The notes: generated from the sequence alone by a model not told the origin. Shown: positions 35,447-46,923, counted from the first letter of the stretch. The stretch: DNA of 64,000 nt from Kuschelorhynchus macadamiae (GCA_030620095.1 JAUTXW010004484.1:712709-776708), one strand, 5' to 3'. Translations and numbers: made by a program.

Positions 35447-36616
35447 TTTACTCCCGCCGTAAAAGGGAAGTATAAAACACTCGCGAAAGAATCACCCTCC
35501 GAGATTTTTTCAGATCTTTACGTTTCGAGGTCTCTAGATGTCGAAAAACATGTTTTCTCGATTCCGTCTGCCTGTTCGAGGCATAGCTAAAAAAACTACT
35601 TACCCGACTGACTTAAAATTTTAGTTAAAAAATAAGGGTCACGTGGGAATGACCAGATAACATTTTGGTAAAAATCCATTATGGCGAAACAAAATGGTGG
35701 CTTAGTGAAATGTTAAAAAAAATATTTTTAAAAAACTACTTACCCAATTTTATTAAAATTTTGCACAAAATCAAGTATTACATAGAAATCAACTGGTAAA
35801 ATTTAGATACGAATCCTAGATGGTGAAACAAAATGGAGGCTTAATGAATTATTCAAAAATTCAGCCTGAAAAACCACTTATTGGACTAATTTTTAATTCT
35901 GTGCTATAAATGATTGTGGTATATAGATGAACTAGTAAAACCGTGGTATTAATTCAAGATGGCGGAACAAAATGGCGGCTAAATAAAATATTTGTAATCG
36001 TGATAGAAATTACTCTCTCAGGTTTTATATATCTTCATGTTTTAGCGTCCCTAGGTGCCAAAAAAATATGTTTAATCAATTCCGTCAGTCCCTGGGTCGG
36101 TTTGGCTTTACTATGTCCAGTTCACGGCATAGCTTAAGAACTATTTTCCCGATTGATTTTAAATTTTGGTTAAAAAGGTCGTATGGGGATGATCTGGTAA
36201 CATTTTGGTAAAAATCCAATATGGCGAAACAAATGGCGGCCTAGTGAAATGTAAAAAAAAATTATTACTAAAAAACTATTATCTCAAATTTTGCACAAAA
36301 ATCAAGTATTATGTAGGAATCAACTGGTAAAATTTTGGTAGCAATCCAAGATGGCGGCTTAGTTTGGTATACTGATGGACTAGTGAAACTGTGGTACTAA
36401 TTCAAGATGATGGAACAAAATGACGGCTAAATTTAATATTTGTAATCGTGACAAAATCATATCCTCAGATTTTACATATCTTCACGTTTTAGCATCCTTA
36501 AATGTCAAAAAAATATGTTTTATCAATTCCGTCGGTCCGTCTGTCGGCTTGTCTGTCAGTCCACGGCATAACTTAAAAACTAATTGTTAGTGACTTCAAA
36601 TTTTGGTCAAAAATTA
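35447..36616 (+). repeat. GGCGG-module repeat
   Basis: Starts with CCCGCCGTAAAAGGGAAG and carries at least six paired ATGGCG/ATGGCGG modules and two CCGTC..GTCTGTC inserts. It is truncated on the right after TCAAAAATTAAGTCG. Confidence 0.85.
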
Positions 36617-36763
36617 AGTCGATTTTTTTTTCTGTTGTATGCATACGAATTTTTTAACATCTTTGCCAGACTCGTACATTTTTCTTGCTTGTTCAGTTCG
36701 CCTTATGGGATGCTTTTGTGGTAGAATACTTTTAGGGGGCTGCGCACTTGCTTTTAATTTCAT
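36614..36763 (-). CDS. Short basic reading frame, unrecognised
   Basis: An ATG at 36763 (minus) opens about 49 codons, rich in Lys, Gln and Pro (AQPPKSILPQKHPIRRTEQA, then ARKMYESGKDVKKF), ending in a lysine run and a stop at the edge of the GGCGG repeat. It could be the first exon of an unrecognised gene or an element's N-terminal basic region truncated by the repeat. I do not recognise a family and cannot show that it is expressed. Confidence 0.2.
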   Translation of the reverse strand: MKLKASAQPPKSILPQKHPIRRTEQARKMYESGKDVKKFVCIQQKKKST

Positions 36764-37699
36764 AATTATTAATCATGAATTCCTTTAATAGAATTTACAT
36801 AAAAAAATAAACAATTATTAAACATTTAGAGAATTCTTCTAAAGAAAAATGTTGATTATCCAACCAATGATGTTTTGCCTAAATTGTATACATGCTACTG
36901 CCCCCTGCACTAATACCTTTTATAACTAACGATTGTTTAAATTCCATTCCAAGAAAAATAATCTACATTTTTTGTAGATAAAAATTCTACTGAGGTCATT
37001 TATCAGCCGCCTTTTTATAGTTAAAATTAATTATATAAATTTCACAAAAGTAATTACTGTCTTCTCCGTCGATTTAGTCTCATAATGGCTTTTTTAATCA
37101 TTTACTCTTTACCATCATTTAATCAAAACTTAGGGAGTCAACCAACCATTTGTAAACTGTCCCGTTTAAAATTTCTCCTCTATTATATCATTTCATGTAC
37201 TGCATTAAAATAAGAAACCACTGTTTAAACTCCTACACTTTTGGGGTAAAGCTAAATGAAATTAAATATTTGCGGTTTTTTTTTACCAATTAAGAATTTA
37301 TTGTGCAGAAAGACTGTATTTTGCAAGGCCCAAATTCCTGGAACAGAGAAATTTATTTTTATAAACATAATTTATTTAAGTAATTACATTTGTAAATAAC
37401 AGAAGGGACACCGCAGAATCCTTACGGGAAATGGCTTTCAGTCAATTTTCCTGAAAATTTGATATGATGTGGTTTTCAAACTCCTGATCCTTATTGTATG
37501 ATTTTTTTGTTCTTAAATACTTAATACGCGTTCAAATAAGTGAGTAAACTATTTAATACAAATAATTTTAATTAAAAAGTTAATGTTTTATTTACGTAAG
37601 ATCACCCCTTTAGATATATAGTAAAAGATGAGTTTAGAGTGTATCTAATATTGAAAATGTACCTTTTCAATTTACTGATATAACAATAACACGAGATAT
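36764..37699. other. Unassigned AT-rich sequence, about 940 bp
   Basis: No matching repeat elsewhere in the window and no long reading frame. This is one of the few candidates for non-mobile host intergenic or intronic DNA. Confidence 0.35.
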
Positions 37700-38911
37700 A
37701 ATAATTCAATTAAAAAAAGTAAATATTATTATGGTTGAATACTCAAATTGTTAAATCAATTGTAAACATAATTGTCTACCCGTTGACTAAACTACTAAAT
37801 TTGTGTGTCAGAGACTCTATATTCCCTAGAGTTTTAAAGATATCTAGAGTAGTACCCATATATAAAAAAAAAATGGCAGACAAACTCACAAACTACCGTC
37901 CTATTTTCCTAGTTCCCATTTTTTTTATAAATTTTGGCGCTTTCTAGAATAGCCAAATATTTTGAATCGTCATCCTTATTTAGTCCACGTCAATTTGGTT
38001 TTAGAAATGCAAACTTTACTACCGATGCAACTGGTAATTTCATTGAAGGAGTAAATGATGGTATAGGGTAGGGTGGGTTATTGTGGTGCCTAGTTTTGTG
38101 ATTTAAACAAGGCCTTTGACTGCGTCTCCTTTGTTCTACCTTATGTGAACTGGGGGGGGGGGGGCTCTGTGCTACGGCCACTGGTTTTCCTTATCTACAT
38201 AAACGATCTGGAGGACTGTGACCCCAGTGCCGATCTAATATTGTTCGCCGATGACACAACACTTATCAGAAAGGCAAAGAAACTTGATCTCTTGTATGAG
38301 AGGTCAGAGGATATGCGGGCAAGGGCTGGACATTGGTTCTTGGCTAGCGGACTGAGCATGAATGCATCTAAGAACCAGAAATCATTTCTGTCGACACGGG
38401 TTCTGGACATAAAATATAATAATCCAGTTACTTTTCTGAGAGTCCGAATAGACTCCAAGCTTGTCTGGGACGCGCATGTGGACTCTGTCTGCTGCAGGGT
38501 TGCCTCGGGCGTTTTCGCGAATATTGGCTCAGAGTGTCAGGGGTTGCAGTCCTATCAGTTTTCTTTGCTTGCGTTCAGTCCAGGATCTAATATAGAATCT
38601 TGGTGTGGGGGCATGCGGCGAACGCTCGACGTGTGTTTTCTTTACAGATAAAAGGAATTTTAAGCAATATTCATTTCAGAATTGATTGTCGAGAACATTT
38701 TATTAAATTGAATATATTAACTGTACCGTCTCTGTACATCTTCCAATGTCTACTACATGTAAAAACAAATATTACTGACTATAGGACACATGAAAATATT
38801 CATCTTTATCACACTAGGAATCGTAACAACATATATATAGTGCGGGACACGAAAGAAAACCGGGCGGTCCTTAAAATAAAGATTCATAGTCTTAAGCAAG
38901 CTGAAAAGTAA
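37700..38911 (+). pseudogene. Non-LTR reverse transcriptase fragment, internally deleted
   Basis: Pieces in order are LKISRVVPIYKKKMADKLTN with YRPI, QFGFRNANFTTDAT (in a second frame near 37990), DLNKAFDCVS, VLRPLVFLIYINDLEDCD and LILFADDTTLIRKA (catalytic FADD). An open run of 168 codons (38145-38651) covers motifs B-partial to D. About 200 bp of palm sequence are missing between the AFDCVS and VLRPL pieces, near an unusual G run at 38152-38163. The C-terminal YHTRNRNN motif (38810) matches the 'YNTRN' end of jockey/CR1-like pol. The endonuclease half is absent, so this is a 5'-truncated, dead copy. Confidence 0.75.
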
Positions 38912-39188
38912 AATTTGTGTATGCAAATAAATTTTATGTTATTTTGTTTGCTGTAATAGTTTGCCGCTTCACCTATAAAGTGCGTCAGCTAAGCGGTACG
39001 GAAAATTAATCGAGGATTTAGTAAATTTCGCACTCGTCCACTTGTCATTGGGATGTGCCTAGAGTTTCCATGCATTTGCCGCTAGAAGGTTCTAGCTATT
39101 TCCAGTGGCGCCTATACATTTCGAGCATTTGTTTTCAATTCTATATAAATGTGTTGCGTTGAATTTAAATTATTATTTCGAAGTAACG
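38868..39188 (+). promoter_or_regulatory. Probable 5' leader of the TIR-element transposase
   Basis: About 320 bp without a frame, of higher GC than its surroundings, leads to the ATG at 39189. Placement immediately upstream of the transposase is the only evidence. Confidence 0.3.
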
Positions 39189-39812
39189 ATGGCAACGACG
39201 AGCAAAAGAAAAAAAAACAATTCGAAGAGGTGCACGTGCAGTTTTTGCGAGTTTTATAGAGGCCTGTACTAGAGAAGCTGAAAATAATAGTCTGACTATT
39301 CCAATTCAAAATCGAACAGAACGCGCTGCATTTTACACTGGTGTTGAAAGTAGTGTAAGAAAAATTCAAAGAATCGTCGCTCATGTTCTACTTCACCTTT
39401 AAAATCTCCTGGTAAAAAAAGACCCCGATTATCATACAAAGATAAAATTGGAGATGGTGATTTTCAAGTAATTCGACGAACAATAGAGGATTTTTATATA
39501 AACTTGAAGAAGGTTCCGACCTGCAAACCCCTACTTCGTGCTGTAAAGAACAAAATAGATTTTTGGTACGGGTATAAAACCTTAAACCGGCTTTTACGAA
39601 CAAATGGTTTTATTTGGCGCAAGTGCCAAAATAAACGAAAATTGCTCATTGAGGAACCGAATATTTTTCACTGGCCGGTGAAATATCTATCAACTGTAAG
39701 GCAATATAGGCAAGAAGAACGCAATATTGTGTCATCATTTTCAGAGGAAGACAACGATTTAGAAGGAATCAAACCATTAGAATCACAGCCGTCAACCTCA
39801 AAAATGGTTTAG
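39189..39812 (+). pseudogene. IS630/Tc1-like transposase lacking the catalytic core
   Basis: ATG 39189 starts MATTSKRKK. Two frameshifts (near 39230 and 39395) separate VFASFIEACTREAENNSLTI and the 102-codon open run. That run has FQVIRRTIEDFYINLKKVPT, KTLNRLLRTNGFIWRKCQN and KYLSTVRQYRQEERN, the bipartite helix-turn-helix of this group. Directly after RQEERN, where the first catalytic 'vYLDETW' should follow, the sequence jumps to an acidic Ser-rich C-terminus and a stop. The whole DDE domain (about 170-200 residues) is missing, while the tail is kept, so an internal deletion left a DNA-binding-only product. Confidence 0.6.
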
Positions 39813-40009
39813 TTTTTTTTTCATATATTTTGTAAAATTGTTCATAGAGTAGCTGTCAATAAACTGCTTCAAAATAATTAATTCTCTTTCAATACCGGGT
39901 GGCAAAAAATATCAAATCAAATTTCATGTAGTTATCTACAATAGCATGAGAATTGGGATGAAAATGTAAGGAAGCGTAGAAGGGTCACAATTTTTTTTAT
40001 TTTTCGATT

Positions 40010-40247
40010 CTGAGTTTAAAGTCGGAATTTAACAAAATCCTGAGTTTAAAGTAAGAATTTAATAAAATTCTGAGTTCAAAGTCGGAATTTAACAAAATTC
40101 TGAGTTCAAAGTCGGAATTTAACTAAATTCTGAGTTTAAAGTGAGAATTTAACTAAATTCCGAGTTTAAAGTCAAAATTTAACATCATTCTGAGTTTAAA
40201 GTCGGAATTTAACAAAATTCTGAGTTTAAAGTCAGAATTTAGTCTGT
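40010..40247 (+). repeat. 30-bp minisatellite, array A (8 units)
   Basis: The unit is CTGAGTTTAAAGTCGGAATT plus TAACAAAATT. Each unit is near-palindromic: AATTCTGA, TTTAAA core, TCAGAATT. Confidence 0.9.
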
Positions 40248-40597
40248 ACGATTGCATAACAAACTGGAACCAAAAAAACAAGTTCGATATTCTTGTTTGA
40301 ATAAGGGCAAATGCGCTATGAATTGTTCCACCAAACTACAGATAGTTAAAAAATGATAAAAGGGGGGAGGGTACAAAATAAAAAATTCCTATTTTGATTT
40401 TTGAGTGTTAAATAAGTCTCTGACAAATTAAACATATGTTTAATTAGTTCATTTTATTTATTTTTATTTATTTCTATTCTATTCTACATATACACCAAAA
40501 GGTACATAAAAGAATAAAAAACAGCATATACTTACAAGAAAACATATACATTAAAAGGTTCACAAAATTAAAAAGGTAATACAAAACGATAAATAAG
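40248..40597 (+). repeat. Duplicated ~350-bp spacer, copy 1
   Basis: From AGTCTGTACGATTGCATAAC to AAAACGATAAATAAGTC, this is nearly identical to 40819-41173. Together with arrays A and B it makes a ~570-bp higher-order duplication. Confidence 0.9.
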
Positions 40598-40815
40598 TCA
40601 GAATTTAGTTAAATTCCGAGTTTAAAGTCAAAATTTAACAAAATTCAGAGTTTAAAGTTGGAATTTAATAAAATTATGAGTTTAAAGTAAGAATTTAACT
40701 AAATTCTGAGTTTAAAGTCAGAATTTATTAAAATTCTGAGTTTAAAGTCAAAATGTAACAAAATTCTGAGTTTAAAGTCGAAATTTAAAAAATTATGAGT
40801 TTAAAGTCAGAATTT
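40598..40815 (+). repeat. 30-bp minisatellite, array B (7 units)
   Basis: Same unit and orientation as array A, with a few substitutions per unit. Confidence 0.9.
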
Positions 40816-41173
40816 AGTCTGTACGATTGCATAACAAACTGGAACCAAAAAAACAAGTTCGATTTTCTTGTTTGAATAAGGGCAAATGCGCTATGAATTG
40901 TTCCACCAAACTACAGATAGCTAAAAAATGATAAAAGGGGGAGGGTACAAAATAAAAGATTCCTATTTTGATTTTTGAGTGTTAAATAAGTCTCTGACAA
41001 ATTAAACATATGTTTAATTAGTTCATTTTATTTATTTTTATTTGTTTCTATTCTATTCTACATATACACCAAAAGGTACATAAAAGAATAAAAAACAGCA
41101 TATACTTACAAGAAAACATATACATTAAAAGGTTCACAAAATTAAAAAGGTAATACAAAACGATAAATAAGTC
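40816..41173 (+). repeat. Duplicated ~350-bp spacer, copy 2
   Basis: Differs from copy 1 at about four or five positions by eye (for example GATATT/GATTTT, one G fewer in the G run). Confidence 0.9.
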
Positions 41174-41669
41174 TTAGGAAACGGATCAAATATGTTTCAA
41201 CGATATGTAAGGGTGTCTCGTTTTTAGAAGTAAAAACGAAGCATACCGAGAGATCTCCCCTCTGTTTCAGGGTGATTCAAGTTAAGTGTCCTATTGGAAA
41301 TATCTGGAGATCCAACGAAAAGGATGTTTTGAGAATTTGGCTTTGGCTATAGATGAACATAATGTACTCTCGTTATAAAATATATATTAAATATATATCA
41401 AACCGGAGGCATAATCCGTTTTTAAAATGAAATGCCCTATATTTTAATAAATTTTTATATTTTTCTGAAAAATCCAAACACTTATTGAGTTACCTTTCTC
41501 ATGCCTAAATTTAACTGTTTTCAAGAAAATGGTGCTTGAACAATGACAATTTTTACCCTTTGAAGCTCAAGTTACTTGCAACGAAATGAATTTCACTTAT
41601 CTGTCTAATATTTAATTATCTATCTCCTGACACCAATTTCAGGTTTGACAGGAGATGTCAAAAATGCAT
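41174..41669. other. Central spacer of the foldback region
   Basis: No frame recognised. Lies between the direct arrays and the inverted array C. Confidence 0.5.
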
Positions 41670-41910
41670 TTCGCTAAATTCTGACTTTAAACTCAGAATT
41701 TAATTAAATTCCGACTTTAAACCCAGATTTTTTTAAATTCTGACTTTAAACTCAGAATTTAGTTAAATTCCTACTTTAAACTCAGAATTTAGTTAATTTC
41801 TGACTTTAAACTAAGAATTTAGTTAAATTTCGACTTTAAACTCAGAATTTTGTTAAATTCTGACTTTAAACTCAGAATCTAGTTAAATTCCGACTTTAAA
41901 GTAGAATTTA
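41670..41910 (-). repeat. 30-bp minisatellite, array C (inverted)
   Basis: About eight units of AATTCTGACTTTAAACTCAG plus AATTTAGTTA, the reverse complement of arrays A and B. Confidence 0.9.
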
Positions 41911-42424
41911 AAAATAAAAAAAATTGTGGCCCTTATACGCTTCCGTAAAAATGTTTTTAATTTTCTTTAAATTTCTTTTTAAACTTATCATCCTGTATCT
42001 CAAAAGTTAAGACTTTTAGGACATAAAAAGGCCCCCTTTAACATCAGCACGCAATTAGGAAACGCCCTGTATAGTACTTCACAATGACGGCCCCCGTAGA
42101 AAGTAATATGACAAACGGAGACAGACGGCCACTTTTGGCATACCCGAGTAGCCCAAAGTCGAACTGCATAAATTAAAATTTTGATAAATCTCGTTTACTG
42201 GATTTGATGCTGGCTGGCTGCCCTTGTAAAATCTGGACTTGTAAATCGTGTATCACTATACTAAGTGGTCCAATAATAGTGGACGTAGGCAGTAGCCCGG
42301 GAACCGTTAATGACAGGACTCAAGAAAAAATATATTTATAGGTAAATCGATCAAGAAAAATCAAAATTAAATCATTTTAAAATTCGAAAGTTCGCCGTTT
42401 TTGCAACACAAAAGAGATATAGAA

Positions 42425-42627
42425 GTGCGGTACACGAAAGAAAACGGACAAATATAGATAAAGGTTCATTAAGCATAGTTACATTTTTTAATTATCTGAA
42501 GTGCGTATAGTCAAAAAGGAGTGCCATATTATTTAAAGAACCACGGGAAACCACTGGTTTAAAGAGATTTCTTGGTTGACCTTCCTAAACCAATTGACTC
42601 CGCCCGGTTTTCTTTCGTGTCCCGCAC
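42425..42627. mobile_element. 203-bp MITE-like interval with GTGCGG ends
   Basis: GTGCGGTACACGAAAGAAAA (42425) and the mirror terminus ending at 42627 bracket 203 bp without coding. It shares its right end with the 3.8-kb element, so it may be an internal deletion derivative inserted at that end, or a duplicated terminus. Confidence 0.5.
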
Positions 42628-43947
42628 TTTATACAGATTTTTATCGCATACATAGAATAAAAACTGGTACTGGGCCCAAGTTTTTTAATGTTGTACCAGC
42701 GTCCGTAATTTTAGACTAAAGTAAAAAAATATTTAATTAAAAAATGTTTCTATACAACTAATGAATTTATGAATAACGATTTTGGTGATATATGAATTAT
42801 ATAAAATATTTACATCTCTTGACTTGTGTAAACTTTGTTAAATATGGCACTAATAATCTGTTTTTTATAAATCGAGATTTAACTACTTGTTTAGAATGTG
42901 AAACAACCCTTATATACTTGAAATTATTTTCCCAAGCGCTCTTAATATCAAATTCCTTTTTAGAAACTGAACGTTGTCTACGCCAATTAATCCATCAAAA
43001 ATACATTAAATTTAAACCTGAAATGTTGGTATAAGCAAATTAAATATTCAATATACTGTGCAGGTTAAAATTAGATTACTACCTGGCAGAATAAGCCGAT
43101 CAACTTTTTTATTTTCTGAGCAAAATTTATAAGCGAAATCGAGGTTAATAAAATACCTGGTTGAGTGGCAATCAGTAAAGAAAAACAGGAAAATTCAGTG
43201 GATTAAGGATAGGATTTATGCATATCATATGGGATTCTAGGAGCTATTGTTTGAAAATTTGGGAAAAAATTAGGTATTTTGGTACGTGTTTGAACTTAAA
43301 ATTCTAATATTATTTTGTATATTGTGAAATTGCCTTGATACTCTGTTATGTCATATCAAGCTATAAAAAAAGAATTTAGAGCTGCATAATTTAAATTTAT
43401 ATATCTTCATATTATTATTGTCAATATGTGTATAAAGCAAAACATATTTAATTAACCCAGTGACCATTTTAGCATCAAGTTTATTCTAATTAGTCCGGTT
43501 CCTTTGACGAAAAGTTTGAAGGACCTTCTAAGTAGGGGTTGAGCTGAGAGAAGGAATTTCTGCAATTCGATTTTCCAATAGGGAATGTTAATTAAGGTAG
43601 CAGTTCACTTTTAAGGCACATAATAAGTTTGTAGTCAAAATTGAAATTTTAGATACGATGGTTTTTTTGTAATGCTGCTTTGTCTTGCCGATTAAGCTAG
43701 AAATTAATTTCTTATAAATTATCAAACACGTAGTCAGCGTTGCATCAAATTCTAAAATTTCCTTCTGGCGATTCGGCAATATCTTATGGTAATTTTTCAC
43801 TGTGAGTTGTTACTTTAATCTGAATGGTCTTGAGTTTGACCCTAATTTCGGAATTTCCCTGAAAAAAAAAACGTTTATAATCGATATATAAATTTCAAAA
43901 AATCTCGAAAATGGTTACTTGTAGTAGAGTTAGAGTATGTTTTTACA
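42628..43947. other. Unassigned AT-rich sequence, about 1.3 kb
   Basis: Contains an 80-codon plus-strand frame (42792-43034) and a 70-codon minus-strand frame (43588-43800, with EILEFDATLTTCLIIYKKL and SKISILTTNLLCALK). Neither is a family I recognise. No matching repeat occurs elsewhere in the window. It may be an old element or host intergenic DNA. Confidence 0.35.
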
Positions 43948-45110
43948 TCCCTCGTAAAAGGGAAGTATTGTAATCGTAAAAAAATTACCCTCCGAGATTT
44001 TTTTAGATCGTCACGTTTCAGGGTCCCTAGATGCCGAAAAACATGTTTTCTCAATTCCGTCGGTCTGCCTGTTCGCGGCATAACTAAAAAAGTACTTACC
44101 CGATTGACTTCAAATTTTGGTTAAAAATTAAGGGTCATATGGGGATGACCTGGTAACATTCTGTTAAAAATCCAATATGGTGAAACAAAATGGCGGTCTA
44201 GTGGAATGTTAAAGAAATTATTATTAAAAAATTAGTTTTCCAATTTATCTCAAATTTTGAACAAAGATCAAGTATTATGTTGGAATGAACTGATAATATT
44301 TTGGTACGAATCCAAGATAGCAAATAAAATAATTGTGAAAAAACATTACCTCAGGTTTTACATATCTCCACGTTTTAGAGTCCCTAGATGTCAAAAAATA
44401 AGTTTTATCAATTCCGTCGGTCGGTGTGTCGGTCTGTCTGTCTGCCAGTTTGCGGCATAGGTTAAAAACTACTTACCAGATTGATTTCAAATTTTAGTCA
44501 AAAATTAAGAGTCATATGGGGACGAAGTGGTAATATTTTGGTAAAAACCCAATATGTCAGAACAATGTTAAAAAATTATTACTAAAAAAACTAATGATCC
44601 AATTTATCTCAAATTTTGCACCAAAAGCAAGTATTACATAGAAATGAACTGGTAATAGTTTGATAGGAATGAATCCAAAGATAGCAAAACAAAATAGCGG
44701 CCTAATAAAATATTTAAAAAATATCATTCAAATTCAAATATCAAAAATATTTAAAAAATATCAAAATTTAAATTTTGCAGGAAAATTAAAGGTGAAAATG
44801 GGATAAACTGGTACGAATTCAACATGACGTAACAAAATGGCGGTATGTGTCAATGTAAAAACTACTTATTGAATTTGTTGTAAATTATGCCTAAAAGTCA
44901 AGTGTGGCATAGGTAGAAAGAAACTGGCAAAATATTGGTAGGAATTCAATATGATGGAGCGAAGTGACGCCCAATAAAAATGTTTGAAAAGACAGTATAT
45001 GTTAGACATATATCTTGTGACTATGTACTGAACTAAATTGGGTCACACTTTACTATTCCCAACAAATGGAACAAAATTATAACGAAAGAAGTTCCTGGCA
45101 AAGGAAAATT
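43948..45110 (+). repeat. GGCGG-module repeat, near-complete copy
   Basis: Begins CATCCCTCGTAAAAGGGAAG and ends ACGAAAGAAGTTCCTGG, so both inverted ends are kept. It includes the CTCCGAGATTTTTTTAGATC end module, two CCGTCGGTC inserts and at least six ATGGCGG-type sites (some decayed). Confidence 0.85.
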
Positions 45111-45129
45111 ACTGATTTTTTTTACTTAA

Positions 45130-46298
45130 AAGGGTTTGGTTTTTTGACAAATAAAAAGTCAATTCATTTCGTTCTTAAGTTTTCCCTGATTGACTTCAAA
45201 TTTTAATAAAAAATTAGGAGTTATATGAGAATGACCTGGTAACATTTAGGTAAAAATGCAATATGGCGAAACAAAATGGCGGCCTAGTGAAATATTAAAA
45301 ACATTATTACCAAAAAACTACTTACCCAATTTTTCTTATTTTTTGCACAGAAATCAAATATTATGTAGAAACCAACTGGTAAAATTTTGGTACGAATCCA
45401 AGATTTATTGGGCTCCAAAAATCGCGGCTTAATAAATTATTTAAAAATTCTGCCTGAACAAACTGCTTAATAGATTGATTATAAATTGTGTGCCATAACT
45501 AATTGTGGTATAGAGATAAACTAGAATTGGGGTAGGCACTAGTTCAAAATAGTGGAATAAAATGGCGACCAAATAAAATGTGTGAATCGTGAAAAAATCA
45601 CCCTTTCAGGTTTTACATATCTTCAGGTTTTAATGCCTCTAGATGCAAAAAAGTATGTTTTATCAATTCCGTCTGTCAGTCTGTCAGTTCGCGGCATAGC
45701 TTAAAAACTACTTACTAGATTGACTCAAAATTATAGTCAAAAATTAAGGGTCGTATGAGGATGACCTGGTAATATTTTTGTAAAAATCGAATAGGCCGCA
45801 ACAACATGGCGGCCTAGTGAAACATTAAAACAATTATTACTAAAGAAGTTAATTATCCAATTTTCCTCAAATTTTGCAAATAAATCAAGTGTTACATAGG
45901 AATGAATTGGTAACAATCCAAGGTAGCAAAACAAAATGGTGGCTTAATAAAATATTTAAAAAATCAGCCTGAAAAAACTACTTATTAAATTAAATTGAAA
46001 TTTTATGTAAACATTAAGTGTGATATAGAGATAAGCTGGTACGAATTCAAAATGACGATACAAAATGGCGGTCAAAATTTTTTTAAAAAAAATCTAGGTA
46101 AAAAAATCTTATTCAATTGACTTTAAATTTTGTAGAAACATTAAATGTGATATAGGGATAAACTGATACGAATTCAACATGACGTAACAAAATGGCGGTA
46201 TGTGTCAATGTAAAAACCACTTATTGAATTTTTTTTTAAAATTACGTCCAAAAATCAAGTTTGGCATAGCTAGAAACTGGTATTTGGTAGGAATCTAA
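45130..46298 (+). repeat. GGCGG-module repeat, second copy in tandem
   Basis: Starts in the middle of a unit (TTTTCCCTGATTGACTTC). It shows the clearest spacing: GGCGG sites near 45280, 45424, 45566 and 45811, i.e. intervals of about 144, 142 and 245 bp, the last including the insert with CCGTCTGTCAGTCTGTCAG. It ends at GAATCTAATATAATTTAAA, next to (TA)n. Confidence 0.8.
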
Positions 46299-46307
46299 TA
46301 TAATTTA

Positions 46308-46463
<156 letters not shown>

Positions 46464-46533
46464 ATGAAACCTGTACCCAAGAAAAATAAAAACTTTTAGT
46501 ATAAAGTATGGTTTAAGAACAGTGTAAATAAAA

Positions 46534-46541
<8 letters not shown>
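46464..46541 (-). mobile_element. PLE-end fragment
   Basis: 'atgaaacctgtacccaagaa' followed by AAATAAAAACTTTTAGTATA and GTTTAAGAACAGTGTA is the mirror image of 52451-52515. It is bounded by (TA)n on both sides. Confidence 0.6.

Positions 46542-46618
<77 letters not shown>
46542..46618. repeat. (TA)n then (TG)n compound microsatellite
   Basis: (TA) to 46576, then about 20 TG steps from 46577 to 46618. It interrupts the 5' side of a SINE. Confidence 0.97.
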
Positions 46619-46619
<1 letters not shown>

Positions 46620-46745
46620 CCGAGAGGTGTGGGTTCGATCCCCGCTCGTACCATAACTTTTGTTATTAATTATAAATGTTTCTAAAAATATATTTCACAT
46701 TTTAAAAATAAACTGATAAAATACTTCTATTCAAAATTTGGCTTA
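46619..46745 (+). repeat. tRNA-derived SINE, 5'-truncated
   Basis: ACCGAGAGGTGTGGGTTCGATCCC holds the B box. The tail CATAACTTTTGTTATTAATT and onward matches the complete copy at 46924. The 5' half is replaced by (TG)n. Confidence 0.75.
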
Positions 46746-46923
46746 TACGGGCAAAACGTAAAATTATAAATTTACTAATATGGACGGTACCTAATAGCGA
46801 TGTCAGATTTGACATCCAGTCAGGAACGCCGCGCCATAAGGTTAGAATATTTGGCAGGATCAACAATGGTTATGATACTGGTGGGTTTGAATATCTACAA
46901 GTTCTAACGAATTGCTTATCAGT

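Larger units (their letters stand above)
39893..42076. mobile_element. Foldback region with minisatellite arms
   Basis: The left outer arm (GAAGCGTAGAAGGGTCACAA then TTTTTTTTATTTTT) is mirrored at the right (TTGTGGCCCTTATACGCTTC). Inside these, array A/B (left) and array C (right) are reverse complements of each other. CCGGGTGG at 39896 and CCCTGTATAG at 42065 may be ends. Drosophila FB and Galileo elements show the same plan of repeat-built inverted arms. Confidence 0.65.
38840..42627 (+). mobile_element. TIR transposon with 28-bp perfect termini
   Basis: The left end begins GTGCGGGACACGAAAG and continues AAAACCGGGCGG (38840-38867). The right end (42600-42627) is its exact reverse complement. 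Inside are a deleted transposase (39189-39812) and a foldback region with minisatellites (about 39893-42076). TA-rich flanks make the target duplication uncertain. A partial third copy of the terminus, in direct orientation at 42425, suggests a short internal derivative. The left end overlaps the end of a LINE fragment. Confidence 0.6.

Noticed and set aside
38152..38163. A functional G-quadruplex at the G run (also 22240-22250)
   Set aside because: A single homopolymer run in AT-rich sequence; it may be a sequencing artefact and lies in a dead LINE.
40010..40815. CRISPR-like regular repeats
   Set aside because: Units are contiguous 30-bp minisatellite repeats with no unique spacers, in a eukaryotic genome.
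42792..43034. An 80-codon gene
   Set aside because: No recognisable family, low complexity, and no supporting context.
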